A stretch of 64,000 nucleotides of DNA, from the NCBI GenBank assembly GCA_903869675.1, contig CAIQAB010000008.1, forward strand, positions 51,952 through 115,951, read 5' to 3'. Positions 27,239 through 35,869 of the stretch are shown piece by piece. A model generated the notes under the pieces. It worked only from the letters and a program-made list of their open reading frames with translations, did no database searches and was not told the origin of the DNA. Numbering within the stretch: the first letter of the stretch is position 1; every line of letters starts with the position of its first letter. Both the position numbers and the translations under genes were made by a program. Source of the DNA: an uncultured Verrucomicrobiota bacterium. GTDB taxonomy: Bacteria; Verrucomicrobiota; Verrucomicrobiia; Opitutales; Opitutaceae.

Positions 27239-29362
27239 CTAGTGCGCCACATGGAAGCCGAGCGGACGTCGCGCCGGACTCTTGAGTTGCACTTCCTCGG
27301 CCAAGGCCGCGATCCAGGCGGAGGCCTCGGCCAACGGTTGGAAACGCGTCCGGCGTGCGACCGCGGCAAAATCCCCCGGGGTGAGGCGGTCCAAGCGGTC
27401 GAGCCCGGCGAGTTCGGCGTCGGTCGCGGGAGCCAAGCCCTGCGCATTCAAATGCCCGGCTAGCAGGGCCCGGGATTGGGCAGGTTGGATAAAATCAAAG
27501 CGGACCTTCAGGTCAAAACGACGGAGCGAGGCAGGGTCGAGACCCTCCATCAGGTTGGTGGTGGCGATAAACACGCCCGCATAGGCCTCCATCTGGGTCA
27601 GCATCTCGTTTACGCTGCTGACTTCCCAGGAGCGCTGGGCCCCGGCACGGTTTTGGAGAAATGAGTCCACCTCATCGATTAAAAGCATGGCCTGTTCCGT
27701 GGTGGCCTCGCAGAAGGCTTTGGCAATGAGGCGCTCCGTCATGCCGACAAAAGGCGACATCAGATCGGAGGCGCGTTTGACCAGCAGTGGCCGCCCCAAA
27801 CGCTCCGCCAACCAGCGGCCAAAGGCGGTCTTGCCCGTGCCGGGCGGGCCGAAGAGGCAGAGACGGGCAGAGCCGTGGCGGGCGATCCCCTCCACCAGAG
27901 GGCCGAGCGGCTGGTCGGCGTTCACCAACTCGGGGCGGTAAAAGTCAGGTAAGGTCGAGGCACTGGCCACAAGCGTGCCGTGTTCCTGCGCCTTGAGCAC
28001 CCCATCCACCAAGAGTTCCACATAGGGATCGAGCGAACCCCCGTTGGCGATAACCGGCCGCATGGACTCCGCCACTCGCGCGGCCCGGCAGATGACAGCC
28101 GGCGTGGCCGACGGGGCGTCCAGCAGACGGTTCACCGTTTCCTTACCCAAGGTAGGGGCAACGCGAGCGATGAGGTTTCGCCGCACGGCCCGGGGCGCAT
28201 TGTCGACTTCGAAGACGATATCAAAGCGACGAACGTAGGCTGCATCCATCGCCCCGACGTTGTTCGTCACCCAGACGGTGGGCACGATGGCCTCTTCGAG
28301 CACCCCGTTGATCCAGCCTTTTCGTGCCTGTCCAACCCCGCGCGAACCAAAGGGCGGCACCGTGGGACAGACATCCTCAATCTCATCGAAAAGTATAAGG
28401 GCCCGCCGGTTACAGAGAACCTCCTGCGCTGTGGAGAGGGCCCGCACGCGTTTTTCACCGCAGATAGGATCCTCGTCGGAGTCCTTCACGGTAACCTCGA
28501 AGAGTTCCAAGTCCAATTCGCGGGCGAGGGCCCGCACGAGCTGGGTTTTACCGGTGCCCGTAGGACCGTAGAGGAGGATATTGGCCCCTGTTGCTGGCTG
28601 CGCCGTGCACTGGCGCAGGTGATGGAGCAGAAGCTCGCCACGCTTGCCGAGATGGTGAAAATCACCCCACGCTAGTTCGGGCGCGGGCGAGGCCCGCATG
28701 ATATCCTTGAACAATCCCAGGCAGTCCGTCTGCCGCGAGCATAGCTCCACCGGAAGGCGACGGGAGACGAACTCAAACTTTCCAGGCAGGTTCTGCTCCT
28801 CCGCGTTGAGCGAGACCAGTCCGGAACGATGCAAACGACCTCGACGACTCAAGGCGGCAGCCATCTGTTCGGCGGGGTATTTGAGCAACACCGCGAGCAA
28901 ACCAAAGGCGTCTTCGTTTTTCAAGGTGTTGGCCAACTCCCCCAGATCGTGCAACAAGGGATCTCGGTGCAGAAGCACGATGAAGCCCAAGAGTGCCTGA
29001 TCCACCTCGGCTAGGCCAATCAACTCAGCGAGTGACTGGATGTTCGCGGCAAGGGCACCGGGCAACTGCAGCGGCCCCGGCGCCTCGGCCTCGATCTTGG
29101 TGAGGCTGCGCCGCAAACGATTCAGCACCTGTTTGCGACCTCGTTTATCCTGAGGGACCTTGGAGATTTCCAAGGCGTTCGTAATCGGCGTGTTCACCGA
29201 TAACTCTTCCCATAAATTCGCGTCATTCTCATCGAAGGTGAGCATCAATCGCAGCACCCAAACTTGCAGGGCCACAGGCTGGCTCTGGAGGGTTCCCCGG
29301 TCGGAAAGTTTCAGTTTAGGCGAGAGGCAATGATGACGGCGTAATTGGTTTAAGCGGGACAT
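27239..29362 (-). CDS. Tandem AAA+ ATPase with novel N-terminal domain
   Basis: 707 aa from the ATG at 29362; the frame extends ten codons to a TTG without a better ribosome site. Numbering from that TTG, about 240 N-terminal residues show no known domain and look alpha-helical. Two AAA+ modules follow. Module 1 has Walker A GPTGTGKT at 276-283, Walker B ALILFDEIED at 331-340 and the arginine-finger region YVRRFD. Module 2 has Walker A GPPGTGKT at 515-522, Walker B MLLIDEVDS at 569-577 and SLRRFDLKV. Both look active. The pattern is of the FtsH/Cdc48-like classic clade, suggesting a hexameric protein remodeller. A WYL regulator lies 102 bp upstream on the same strand. The partner or substrate is unknown. 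Confidence 0.8.
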   Translation of the reverse strand: MSRLNQLRRHHCLSPKLKLSDRGTLQSQPVALQVWVLRLMLTFDENDANLWEELSVNTPITNALEISKVPQDKRGRKQVLNRLRRSLTKIEAEAPGPLQLPGALAANIQSLAELIGLAEVDQALLGFIVLLHRDPLLHDLGELANTLKNEDAFGLLAVLLKYPAEQMAAALSRRGRLHRSGLVSLNAEEQNLPGKFEFVSRRLPVELCSRQTDCLGLFKDIMRASPAPELAWGDFHHLGKRGELLLHHLRQCTAQPATGANILLYGPTGTGKTQLVRALARELDLELFEVTVKDSDEDPICGEKRVRALSTAQEVLCNRRALILFDEIEDVCPTVPPFGSRGVGQARKGWINGVLEEAIVPTVWVTNNVGAMDAAYVRRFDIVFEVDNAPRAVRRNLIARVAPTLGKETVNRLLDAPSATPAVICRAARVAESMRPVIANGGSLDPYVELLVDGVLKAQEHGTLVASASTLPDFYRPELVNADQPLGPLVEGIARHGSARLCLFGPPGTGKTAFGRWLAERLGRPLLVKRASDLMSPFVGMTERLIAKAFCEATTEQAMLLIDEVDSFLQNRAGAQRSWEVSSVNEMLTQMEAYAGVFIATTNLMEGLDPASLRRFDLKVRFDFIQPAQSRALLAGHLNAQGLAPATDAELAGLDRLDRLTPGDFAAVARRTRFQPLAEASAWIAALAEEVQLKSPARRPLGFHVAH

Positions 29363-29463
29363 GCCGGCAGGATACCACCCCGCCGATGACAAACAGTGTC
29401 TTCCCGATACACCCTAAGATAAACTACTAGTTTCAAACCAAAGCCGCGTTTGGCGCGGCAAGC

Positions 29464-30504
29464 TCAGGCTGGATCGTAAAGCTTGATGGTTTTATGGGCT
29501 TCGGCAGCGATGGCTTCGCGCAGTTCCCTTGGGGCCAGAACTTTACAATCGGAGCCAAAGGCCAAGACCCAACGGGTGATGTCGCCCAAGTCGCTGACTT
29601 TAAAGTTCATCTCAAACTCGCCATGGTCGCTTGGTTTAACCTCTTGCGAGGGATGCCAACGTCTCTCGCGCACATGGTGCGCAGCGTCCCGATAGATGAG
29701 TAGCTTGACCGCGATCTCACCATTTCCGCTATGAGCGCCAAAGGCCGAGTTCACCCGCTGACTGGGATCGAAATCGACGGGGCGCTCAAACCGCTCGCGG
29801 CCCCACGGTTGAGGATTACTGAACCGCGCGACCACAAAGGTGCGCACGGGATTTTGGCCTTCTTCAATGGCTGGATCGCGCGCGATCAAAATCCACCGAT
29901 TCTCGATACAGGCCAGATGGTAGGGGTGGATTTTGCGGCGCTGCGGGCCGGGTTTACCTTTGGCTTGATAATCGATCGTCAGCACTTGCCTTTCCAGCAG
30001 GCAGCCGAGGATGGCGGCAAAAACGGTGGAATCCGTGACCCCTGCTCCCGGAGTGCGGTAGGAGACCAGCTCGCGGATCGGCACACCTGCACCGAGTTCC
30101 TTGTCACTCAGTGCTCCGCCGGTTATTTTTTCGAACGCGCTCTCTAGTTTATCGGCAAAATCGGCCCCCTGAAACACCGCCAAAGATTGTCGGGCGATTT
30201 CCAGAGCCAAAAGTTCCGGCATCGTGAGACCAGCGCCAAGTGGGAAAAAAGGAACTTCGCTGGTGTAAAAGTAGCCGCCCGCCTCCCGGTCGAACTCGAT
30301 GGGGAGATTGTAGGGCGGAGCCATCAGCTTGCCAAGGTAGCGGTTGATCGTGCGATCCGAGACCTCAAGGGCGGAGGCTAAGTCGGCTAGGCCTGTTTTA
30401 CAATGGCCCGGGTGCGCCCAATTCTCCTGCAGGCGTTGATGGATGAGAAGCATTCCACGCAGTTGCTTCGAATTCGGCAGTTGGGGCGGCTGGGGCGTGC
30501 GCAT
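29464..30504 (-). CDS. WYL-domain helix-turn-helix transcription regulator
   Basis: 346 aa. The N-terminal part is a DeoR-like HTH (LADLASALEVSDRTINRYLGKL at about 40-61). The middle is the WYL domain: LTIDYQAKGKPGPQRRKIHPYHLACIENRWILIARDP, followed by a WCX-type C-terminal extension. WYL proteins sense ligands or nucleic-acid fragments and often repress or activate defence operons. Here it lies directly upstream of the tandem-AAA gene in the same direction, so it probably controls itself and that gene. Confidence 0.88.
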   Translation of the reverse strand: MRTPQPPQLPNSKQLRGMLLIHQRLQENWAHPGHCKTGLADLASALEVSDRTINRYLGKLMAPPYNLPIEFDREAGGYFYTSEVPFFPLGAGLTMPELLALEIARQSLAVFQGADFADKLESAFEKITGGALSDKELGAGVPIRELVSYRTPGAGVTDSTVFAAILGCLLERQVLTIDYQAKGKPGPQRRKIHPYHLACIENRWILIARDPAIEEGQNPVRTFVVARFSNPQPWGRERFERPVDFDPSQRVNSAFGAHSGNGEIAVKLLIYRDAAHHVRERRWHPSQEVKPSDHGEFEMNFKVSDLGDITRWVLAFGSDCKVLAPRELREAIAAEAHKTIKLYDPA

Positions 30505-30586
30505 AAGAAGTCCCGGTTCTTTCCTAGCAAGAAAAACGCACTCCTACCCGCCGAAATTCAGGCGAATACTATGGTTTATTTTACTT

Positions 30587-30592
30587 ATTATA
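30587..30592 (-). promoter_or_regulatory. Candidate -10 box for the WYL gene
   Basis: On the minus strand this reads TATAAT, in an A/T-rich stretch that stands out from the GC-rich surroundings, about 80 bp upstream of the WYL start codon. No good -35 hexamer lies 17 bp upstream, which would fit a promoter needing an activator. This is a suggestion from sequence only. Confidence 0.35.
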
Positions 30593-30743
30593 GGTCAAAT
30601 AGATATCAGTTATTTGCATCACTTTCAACGAGAGGATTAACGGCGGCAAAAGACGCAGGTGCTGAATCATTGGCCACGCACTACCGGTGAATCGCCGGTG
30701 CTGGGGGCGCTCGCTCCACGGGCGGGGAGGCTGTAGCTTGTGC

Positions 30744-31838
30744 TTATCCAGCCGCGTAAGCTTGGCCGATTGCGGCCGCGGCGGCATCGACCCGCCCCTG
30801 CGCGGCGGCAAGCCCGAGCCGGAGCACACGGACCGCGCGGTCTTTGCGGCCGCGCGCCGCCCAGTCCTCGGCGAGGGCATTTAAAGCGCGGATTTTCATC
30901 GGGCCGAGAGCCACCGGGGGCAGGTGAGCCTTATCGGGGCAGGACAGCAACCGTTCCCGCCAAGACTTGGCCTCATCAAGCCGCCCCGCCGCGCCCGCTA
31001 GCGCCGCCCTTAACTCACAAACCAGCGGATGAGGCTCATCCCCGCCCTCCGGCAGACAAAGCTCGGCCTCGGCGGAACGTCCCGCGAGCCAGAGACTCTC
31101 GGCCTGCTTGATCCTGGCCGCGAGTTCGAGGCGACGCCGGCGCCCGGATGAACGTCGCGCACACTCGGCATAAAGCCCGGCCGCGCGCAGGTGCTCGCCC
31201 TCGTCAAAATAACTCGCCGCATGAAAAAACCAGAGATTCGGATCGGCATCCGGCTCGCGCGCCAGAGCTGCTTCGATAAGCGCTCGGTTTCGCCGGCTTT
31301 TGCCCGGCATCACCGCGAGATCGGCATACCCGGTGTGCAGAAAAGGCACATTGGTCTCGACGATCCGTATGCCCTCGCGCTCGAGCGAGGTGTTCACCTG
31401 CTCATGGATGGGCCGCTCAAACCGGACACGGGGGTGACGGGGAAAAAGCCGCACGATCGAGACCGCGACATGGCCGGACGCACCAGGCAGGAGATTACGC
31501 TGCACCAAAGCGTGAGCGCAGGTGGCCGGGCCGGCCACGATCGCCCGCAAGGCCTCGCGGCTCTCCGCGGGGAGAGTCTCATCGGCATCAAGGACCAGAA
31601 TCCAGCGTCCGGTGGCCGCTTCGAGACCGGCGTTACGCGCTGCGCTGAAATCATGAGGCCAGGGTATCTCGAGCACGCGGGCGCCGGCCGCGCGGGCCAA
31701 ATCGGGCGTGCCGTCAATCGAGCCGGTATCCACCACCACCAGTTCGTCAGCCAGGCCGCGCACGGATTCAAAACAAGCCGGCAGATTCGCACGTTCGTCG
31801 CGGACGATCATGCAAAGAGTGAGGGAGGGAGCGGGCAT
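30744..31838 (-). CDS. Glycosyltransferase family 2 protein with TPR-like C-terminus
   Basis: 364 aa from the ATG at 31838 (six codons shorter than the longest frame). The GT-A domain occupies about residues 1-200: LTLCMIVRDERANLPACFESV, ELVVVDTGSIDGTPDLA, DFSAARNAGLEAATGRWILVLDADE with the DxD-like metal site, and a following RPIHEQV. The remainder is TPR-like helical repeats. The gene lies just past the flagellin terminator, on the same strand as the two flagellins, so a role in flagellin glycosylation is possible but inferred from position only. Confidence 0.82.
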   Translation of the reverse strand: MPAPSLTLCMIVRDERANLPACFESVRGLADELVVVDTGSIDGTPDLARAAGARVLEIPWPHDFSAARNAGLEAATGRWILVLDADETLPAESREALRAIVAGPATCAHALVQRNLLPGASGHVAVSIVRLFPRHPRVRFERPIHEQVNTSLEREGIRIVETNVPFLHTGYADLAVMPGKSRRNRALIEAALAREPDADPNLWFFHAASYFDEGEHLRAAGLYAECARRSSGRRRRLELAARIKQAESLWLAGRSAEAELCLPEGGDEPHPLVCELRAALAGAAGRLDEAKSWRERLLSCPDKAHLPPVALGPMKIRALNALAEDWAARGRKDRAVRVLRLGLAAAQGRVDAAAAAIGQAYAAG

Positions 31839-31927
31839 GCAAGTGATGGTTACCAAAACGCTTGAACTCTATCGACCCATCACAGCCGAGACTTGAACGC
31901 CGCGCGACTGACAATGGCGAATAGGCA

Positions 31928-31964
31928 CAAAAAAAGAAACCCCGTCCGCTTGCGCGGACGGGGC
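31928..31964 (-). terminator. Rho-independent terminator after flagellin 1
   Basis: A perfect 10-bp stem (31940-31949 with 31954-31963, CCCCGTCCGC) with a TTGC loop. On the minus strand it is followed by a T-rich tract (plus-strand A-run 31928-31938). It lies 33 bp past the flagellin stop codon and separates the flagellins from the glycosyltransferase gene. Confidence 0.88.
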
Positions 31965-31996
31965 CCTTTGGAACCCAGTCAGGATGTCATCATACT

Positions 31997-32797
31997 TTAG
32001 CGGAGCAACGACAGCGCGGTCTGGGAGGAACCGTTGGCCTGAGCCAGCATGGAAGTGCCGGCTTGGACCAGGGTATTCCAGCGTGCGAGCTGGGTAGACT
32101 CAGCGGCTACGTCGACATCGATGATGCGGCTGTTGGCGGCTTCAAGGTTGGCCTTGTTGACGGTCAACAACTCACCAGCGAACTCGAGGCGGCTCTGCTC
32201 GGCGCCATTGGTGGCGCGCATACGGGCGACACCATCGATGGCGGTCTTGATGTTGGTGAGCGAGACGCCACTGAGGCTGGAACCAGCAACAATAGCGGCG
32301 ACACCAGTGTCGGCCAGGATGTTCTTGTTGGAGATACTCACAGTCTGCGAGCCATCCTCAGAAACCTGCGTGGTGATCGCATGATTGAAGAGGTCGACAC
32401 TGTTGAATTTCTCGGTCGAGATCGACGAGATCTGAGCCTTGAGCTGGGTGAACTCGGTATCGTAGTTCGCCAAGTCGTCAGAGCTCTTGGTGGGATCGGC
32501 ATAAAGGGTCTTCAGCTCGCTTACGCGTTCGAGGACCTTGCCGGCCACCTTGAGGGCGCCGTCTTGGGTTTGTAGATATGATACGGAGTTTCCGAGGTTT
32601 GCGCTGGCCGCACCTGAACGCTTGGCGGCGGCAGACAGTTTCATGGAAACTGCAAGACCGCCCGCGTCGTCGGCGGGGCTTACGATTTTCGAGCCGCTGG
32701 AGAGCCGGCCAAGGCTCTTCTGCAGCATCGCGTTGGACGCGGCGAGGTTGTTGGAGGCAACGATCGCCGTCGAGTTTGTGTTAATAACTACTGCCAT
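31997..32797 (-). CDS. Flagellin 1 (minimal, D0/D1 only)
   Basis: 266 aa. The N-terminal conserved domain (INTNSTAIVASNNLAASNAMLQKSLGRLSSG) and the C-terminal one (ANLEAANSRIIDVDVAAES to ANGSSQTALSLLR) form the filament core. There is almost no variable middle domain, so the protein is close to the smallest flagellin length. A strong Shine-Dalgarno (AAGGAAAG) lies 8-10 bp before the ATG. It is about 75 percent similar by eye to the tandem copy at 33047. It forms the flagellar filament after export. Confidence 0.95.
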   Translation of the reverse strand: MAVVINTNSTAIVASNNLAASNAMLQKSLGRLSSGSKIVSPADDAGGLAVSMKLSAAAKRSGAASANLGNSVSYLQTQDGALKVAGKVLERVSELKTLYADPTKSSDDLANYDTEFTQLKAQISSISTEKFNSVDLFNHAITTQVSEDGSQTVSISNKNILADTGVAAIVAGSSLSGVSLTNIKTAIDGVARMRATNGAEQSRLEFAGELLTVNKANLEAANSRIIDVDVAAESTQLARWNTLVQAGTSMLAQANGSSQTALSLLR

Positions 32798-32982
32798 GGT
32801 GGTATCTTTCCTTGATGAATGCGACGTCCGTCGTCGCCACGGATCCGGCTGGCGGGCCGCATCAGACCGTCCGGGGCTGAAAGCCCCAAAGCGTTACCCT
32901 GCGGGGGAACTGCTGGCGCTAGTGGTAATCAATAGAAAAGGAAGATACCCCATGGGATCGTAGTTAATCAGTAAGAGGTCAG

Positions 32983-33037
32983 GCGGGGGCCCCCGCGAGC
33001 AACGGCGGGCCCCCGGTCGCGGCCCCGGGGGGCCGCG
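32983..33037 (-). terminator. GC hairpins 3' of flagellin 2, no T-tract
   Basis: A perfect 14-bp palindrome (GCGGGGGCCCCCGC, 32983-32996) is followed by a second hairpin (9-bp arms 33018-33026 and 33029-33037). They start 10 bp past the stop codon of flagellin 2. The usual U-run is missing, so they may attenuate transcription or protect the mRNA 3' end rather than terminate fully. Confidence 0.5.
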
Positions 33038-33046
33038 AGACGTCGA

Positions 33047-33853
33047 TTAGCCGCGGAGCAACTGAAGGACGTTCTGCGAGCTCTGGTTCGCCTGGGACAG
33101 CATCGAGGTGCCGGCAGAGACGAGCGTGTTCCAGCGGGCCAGCTGGGTCGATTCCGCGGCCACGTCCACATCGACGATGCGGGAGTTGGCGGCTTCGAGG
33201 TTGGCCTTGTTGGTAGTCAACATTTCAGCGGCGAAGTCGAAGCGGCTCTGCTCGGCGCCGTTCTGGGCGCGCATGGTAGAGACACCTTGAGTCGCGGTCT
33301 GGATCTGGGTCAGGGTGACCGCGGAGAGATCCGACGCGCCGGTGATGGCGGTTACGCCAGCGTCCGCAGCAAGATTCTTCGCGGCGATGTTCACGCTCTG
33401 GGAACCGTCTTCGCTGACCTGGGTGGTCAGGACGGTGGCAGAGAACAGATCCTTGGTGTTGAACTTCTCGGCTGCGATCGAGGTCAGCTGGGCCTTGAGC
33501 TGGGTGAACTCGGTATCGTAGTTCGCCAAGTCGCCGCTGTTCTTGGTCGGATCGGAGTAGAGCGTCTTGAGCTCACCGATGCGCTCGATCACTTTACCGG
33601 CGACCTTCAGCGCGCCATCCTGCGTTTGCAGGTAGGAGATGCTGTTACCGATGTTGGTGTTGGCCGCACCGGAGCGACGAGCAGCGGCGGTTAGTTTCAT
33701 ACTCACCGCCAAACCACCCGCGTCGTCGGACGGGGATGAAAGCTTGGAGCCACTGGAAAGCCGACCGAGGCTCTTTTGTAGCATTGCGTTCGCAGCGGCG
33801 AGGTTATTCGAGGCGGAGATGGCCGCCGAGTTGTGGTTGATGACTAATGACAT
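33047..33853 (-). CDS. Flagellin 2 (minimal, D0/D1 only)
   Basis: 268 aa with the same plan as flagellin 1: conserved coiled-coil ends and a short central region (LFSATVLTTQVSEDGSQSVN). A Shine-Dalgarno AAGGAAG precedes the ATG, in a leader similar to that of the other copy (TCAAGGAA shared). It is the first gene of the tandem pair. Differences between the copies cluster in the middle, so they may give filaments of mixed or ordered composition. FliS and FliD are encoded across the divergent promoter region. Confidence 0.95.
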   Translation of the reverse strand: MSLVINHNSAAISASNNLAAANAMLQKSLGRLSSGSKLSSPSDDAGGLAVSMKLTAAARRSGAANTNIGNSISYLQTQDGALKVAGKVIERIGELKTLYSDPTKNSGDLANYDTEFTQLKAQLTSIAAEKFNTKDLFSATVLTTQVSEDGSQSVNIAAKNLAADAGVTAITGASDLSAVTLTQIQTATQGVSTMRAQNGAEQSRFDFAAEMLTTNKANLEAANSRIVDVDVAAESTQLARWNTLVSAGTSMLSQANQSSQNVLQLLRG

Positions 33854-34146
33854 GTTGGGTTCTTCCTTGATGTAAACTACCCTGTCCGTAGGGCGACGGG
33901 CCGATTGGAGGATCCGGGCCGATCCGGCCGCAGAACAATCTGCGGTTGCCGCTATCTACGGACCCACCGGCAAAAGACTTTAACGGTTTTCTTTATTTTT
34001 TTAGTATCCAAGGAAAAATTACCGGAACCGTCCACTGCACGCGGTTTAAACTAAAGCAAACGGAACGCGTGCCGATAAGGACTTCGCGAGCGTCGCGCGC
34101 ACGCGTCCACTTCTACCTCCCCCCCAAAAACCAGCGTCCTCCTGCC
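33854..34146. promoter_or_regulatory. Divergent flagellin/fliD promoter region
   Basis: On the minus strand a sigma-28-like signal may be present: TAAA near 33981, a spacer of about 16, then TCCGTAGA, which agrees only partly with GCCGATAA. An A/T-rich block at 33985-34020 could serve fliD on the plus strand. A GC-rich dyad (33913-33930, GGGCCGATCCGGCC) lies in the flagellin leader. All assignments are tentative. Confidence 0.35.
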
Positions 34147-35862
34147 ATGGCCAACCTACAACTCAGCGGACTCGCCTCGGGCTTTGACTGGAAAAGCTTC
34201 GTCGACACCATCATGGACCTGGAGCGTGCCCCCGCCGCTCGCCTGGAGACGGAAAAAAGCAAAAACCTCACCCGCGTCTCCTCGCTCTCCACCCTTGAGA
34301 CCAGGCTCGGCGACCTGCGCAGTGCCGTGGCCGCGCTAAATGCACCCGAGGCATTCGGCGTGCGCAGCGTGACCGCGGGTAGCTGGACGGCCACCGCCTC
34401 GGCCGGTTCGGCTGTCGGAGCCCATACCTTCAACGTCACCCGCCTCGCCACCGCCAGCCAGCTGCAGGGCGCCGCCAATATCGGGGCTCCGCTCGCCTCC
34501 GGCAGCGACGTCTCCGGCCTCACGCTCGCCGCCCTCGGCGCCTCCGCCACCCCCACCGCCGGATTTTTCTCGGTCAACGGCGCGCGCGTTACGATCGCCA
34601 CCACCGATTCGCTTCAGGATGTTTTCAACGCGATCGCCACCGCGACCGGCGGAGCAGTGAACGCCAGCTACGATCCCGCCTCCGACCGCATCGCGCTCAA
34701 CTCCGCCGCCCCCATCACTCTGGGCGCGGCCAACGACACCTCGAATTTTCTGTCTGTCGCCCGTCTGGCCAGCAATGGCTCGGGCACCATCAACAGCGCC
34801 ACCTCCCTGGGCGTGGTGAATCCTGTCGCCACGCTGGGCGCCAGTCGCGTCGCCACTGCTGTCACCGCGGTCGACGCTAGCGGGGCAGGCCAATTCACCA
34901 TCAACGGGGTGGCGATCGCTTACAACCTTAACACCGACTCGCTCAACGCCGTCATCGCACGCATTAACGCATCTGGTGCCGGCGTCAGCGCCGCCTACGA
35001 TGCGTCGGCCGACCGTTTTAATCTGACCAACAACACCACCGGTTCCCTCGGCATATCCGTCTCGGAATCCGCCGGCGGCCTGCTTGGGGCGCTCGGCCTC
35101 ACCTCCGGTTCCACGCTTACCACCGGCCTCGACGCCCAATTCACAGTCGATGGGGGCAACGTGCTCACCAGCCGCAGCAACACCCTGACCAACGCCGAGC
35201 ACGGACTGAGCGGCTTGAATGTGACGGTGTCCTCCCTGGCCAGCCAGTCCGTCAACGTGGCGGCCGACACATCCGGGATGCGCACGCGCATCGATACGTT
35301 CATCACCCGCTACAACGCCGCCCAATCCTACCTCCAAGACCAGACGCGCGTCACCAGCACCAACGGCAAAGTGACGACCGCAACGCTCGCCTCCAACCGC
35401 GAGGTGCAGGCTTGGGCCACTGAACTGCGTTCCAGCGCCTTTGCTTCGGTGCCGGGGCTCGGATCGGCTATCAGCAGCCTCGACGCCCTGGGTATCGATT
35501 TCCTTTCCGGCACCGCCAATCTCACCGTTAAAGACTCGGCAAAACTCACCAATGCGATAAGCAACCAGCCCGCCCAGGTCGCGGCTTTTTTCCAGCAGGC
35601 TTCAACCGGCTTCACCGCCCGCCTGTCCACCCTCACCGATAAATATCTCGGGGTGAACGGCAGCACCGGCTTGCTCGCTTCCCAGCGCACCAGCATCACC
35701 AACTCAAACGCCAGCCTCGACCGGCAGATCGCCGATATCGATCGCCGGCTCGTGCAACGCCGATCCATCTTGGAATCGAGTTTCATCGCGATGGAGTCCG
35801 CCCAGTCCAAAATTAAAAACATGCAGAGCCAGCTCACCAACGCTTTCCCAACCAACAAGTAA
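34147..35862 (+). CDS. fliD: FliD, flagellar filament cap protein
   Basis: 571 aa from the ATG at 34147 (MANLQLSGLASGFDWKSFV, the conserved FliD opening); the longer frame runs into the promoter region. The N-terminal FliD domain has coiled-coil then beta segments (SAVAALNAPEAF), the middle has repeated Ig-like beta stretches rich in Ala/Thr/Ser, and the C-terminal coiled coil (TSITNSNASLDRQIADIDRRL to AQSKIKNMQSQL) matches FliD. It caps the growing filament and folds flagellin at the tip. Confidence 0.93.
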   Translation: MANLQLSGLASGFDWKSFVDTIMDLERAPAARLETEKSKNLTRVSSLSTLETRLGDLRSAVAALNAPEAFGVRSVTAGSWTATASAGSAVGAHTFNVTRLATASQLQGAANIGAPLASGSDVSGLTLAALGASATPTAGFFSVNGARVTIATTDSLQDVFNAIATATGGAVNASYDPASDRIALNSAAPITLGAANDTSNFLSVARLASNGSGTINSATSLGVVNPVATLGASRVATAVTAVDASGAGQFTINGVAIAYNLNTDSLNAVIARINASGAGVSAAYDASADRFNLTNNTTGSLGISVSESAGGLLGALGLTSGSTLTTGLDAQFTVDGGNVLTSRSNTLTNAEHGLSGLNVTVSSLASQSVNVAADTSGMRTRIDTFITRYNAAQSYLQDQTRVTSTNGKVTTATLASNREVQAWATELRSSAFASVPGLGSAISSLDALGIDFLSGTANLTVKDSAKLTNAISNQPAQVAAFFQQASTGFTARLSTLTDKYLGVNGSTGLLASQRTSITNSNASLDRQIADIDRRLVQRRSILESSFIAMESAQSKIKNMQSQLTNAFPTNK

Positions 35863-35869
35863 GTAACCC

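Noticed and set aside
34113..35858. Minus-strand frames opposite fliD
   Set aside because: They overlap each other and fliD, lack start signals and have no domain.
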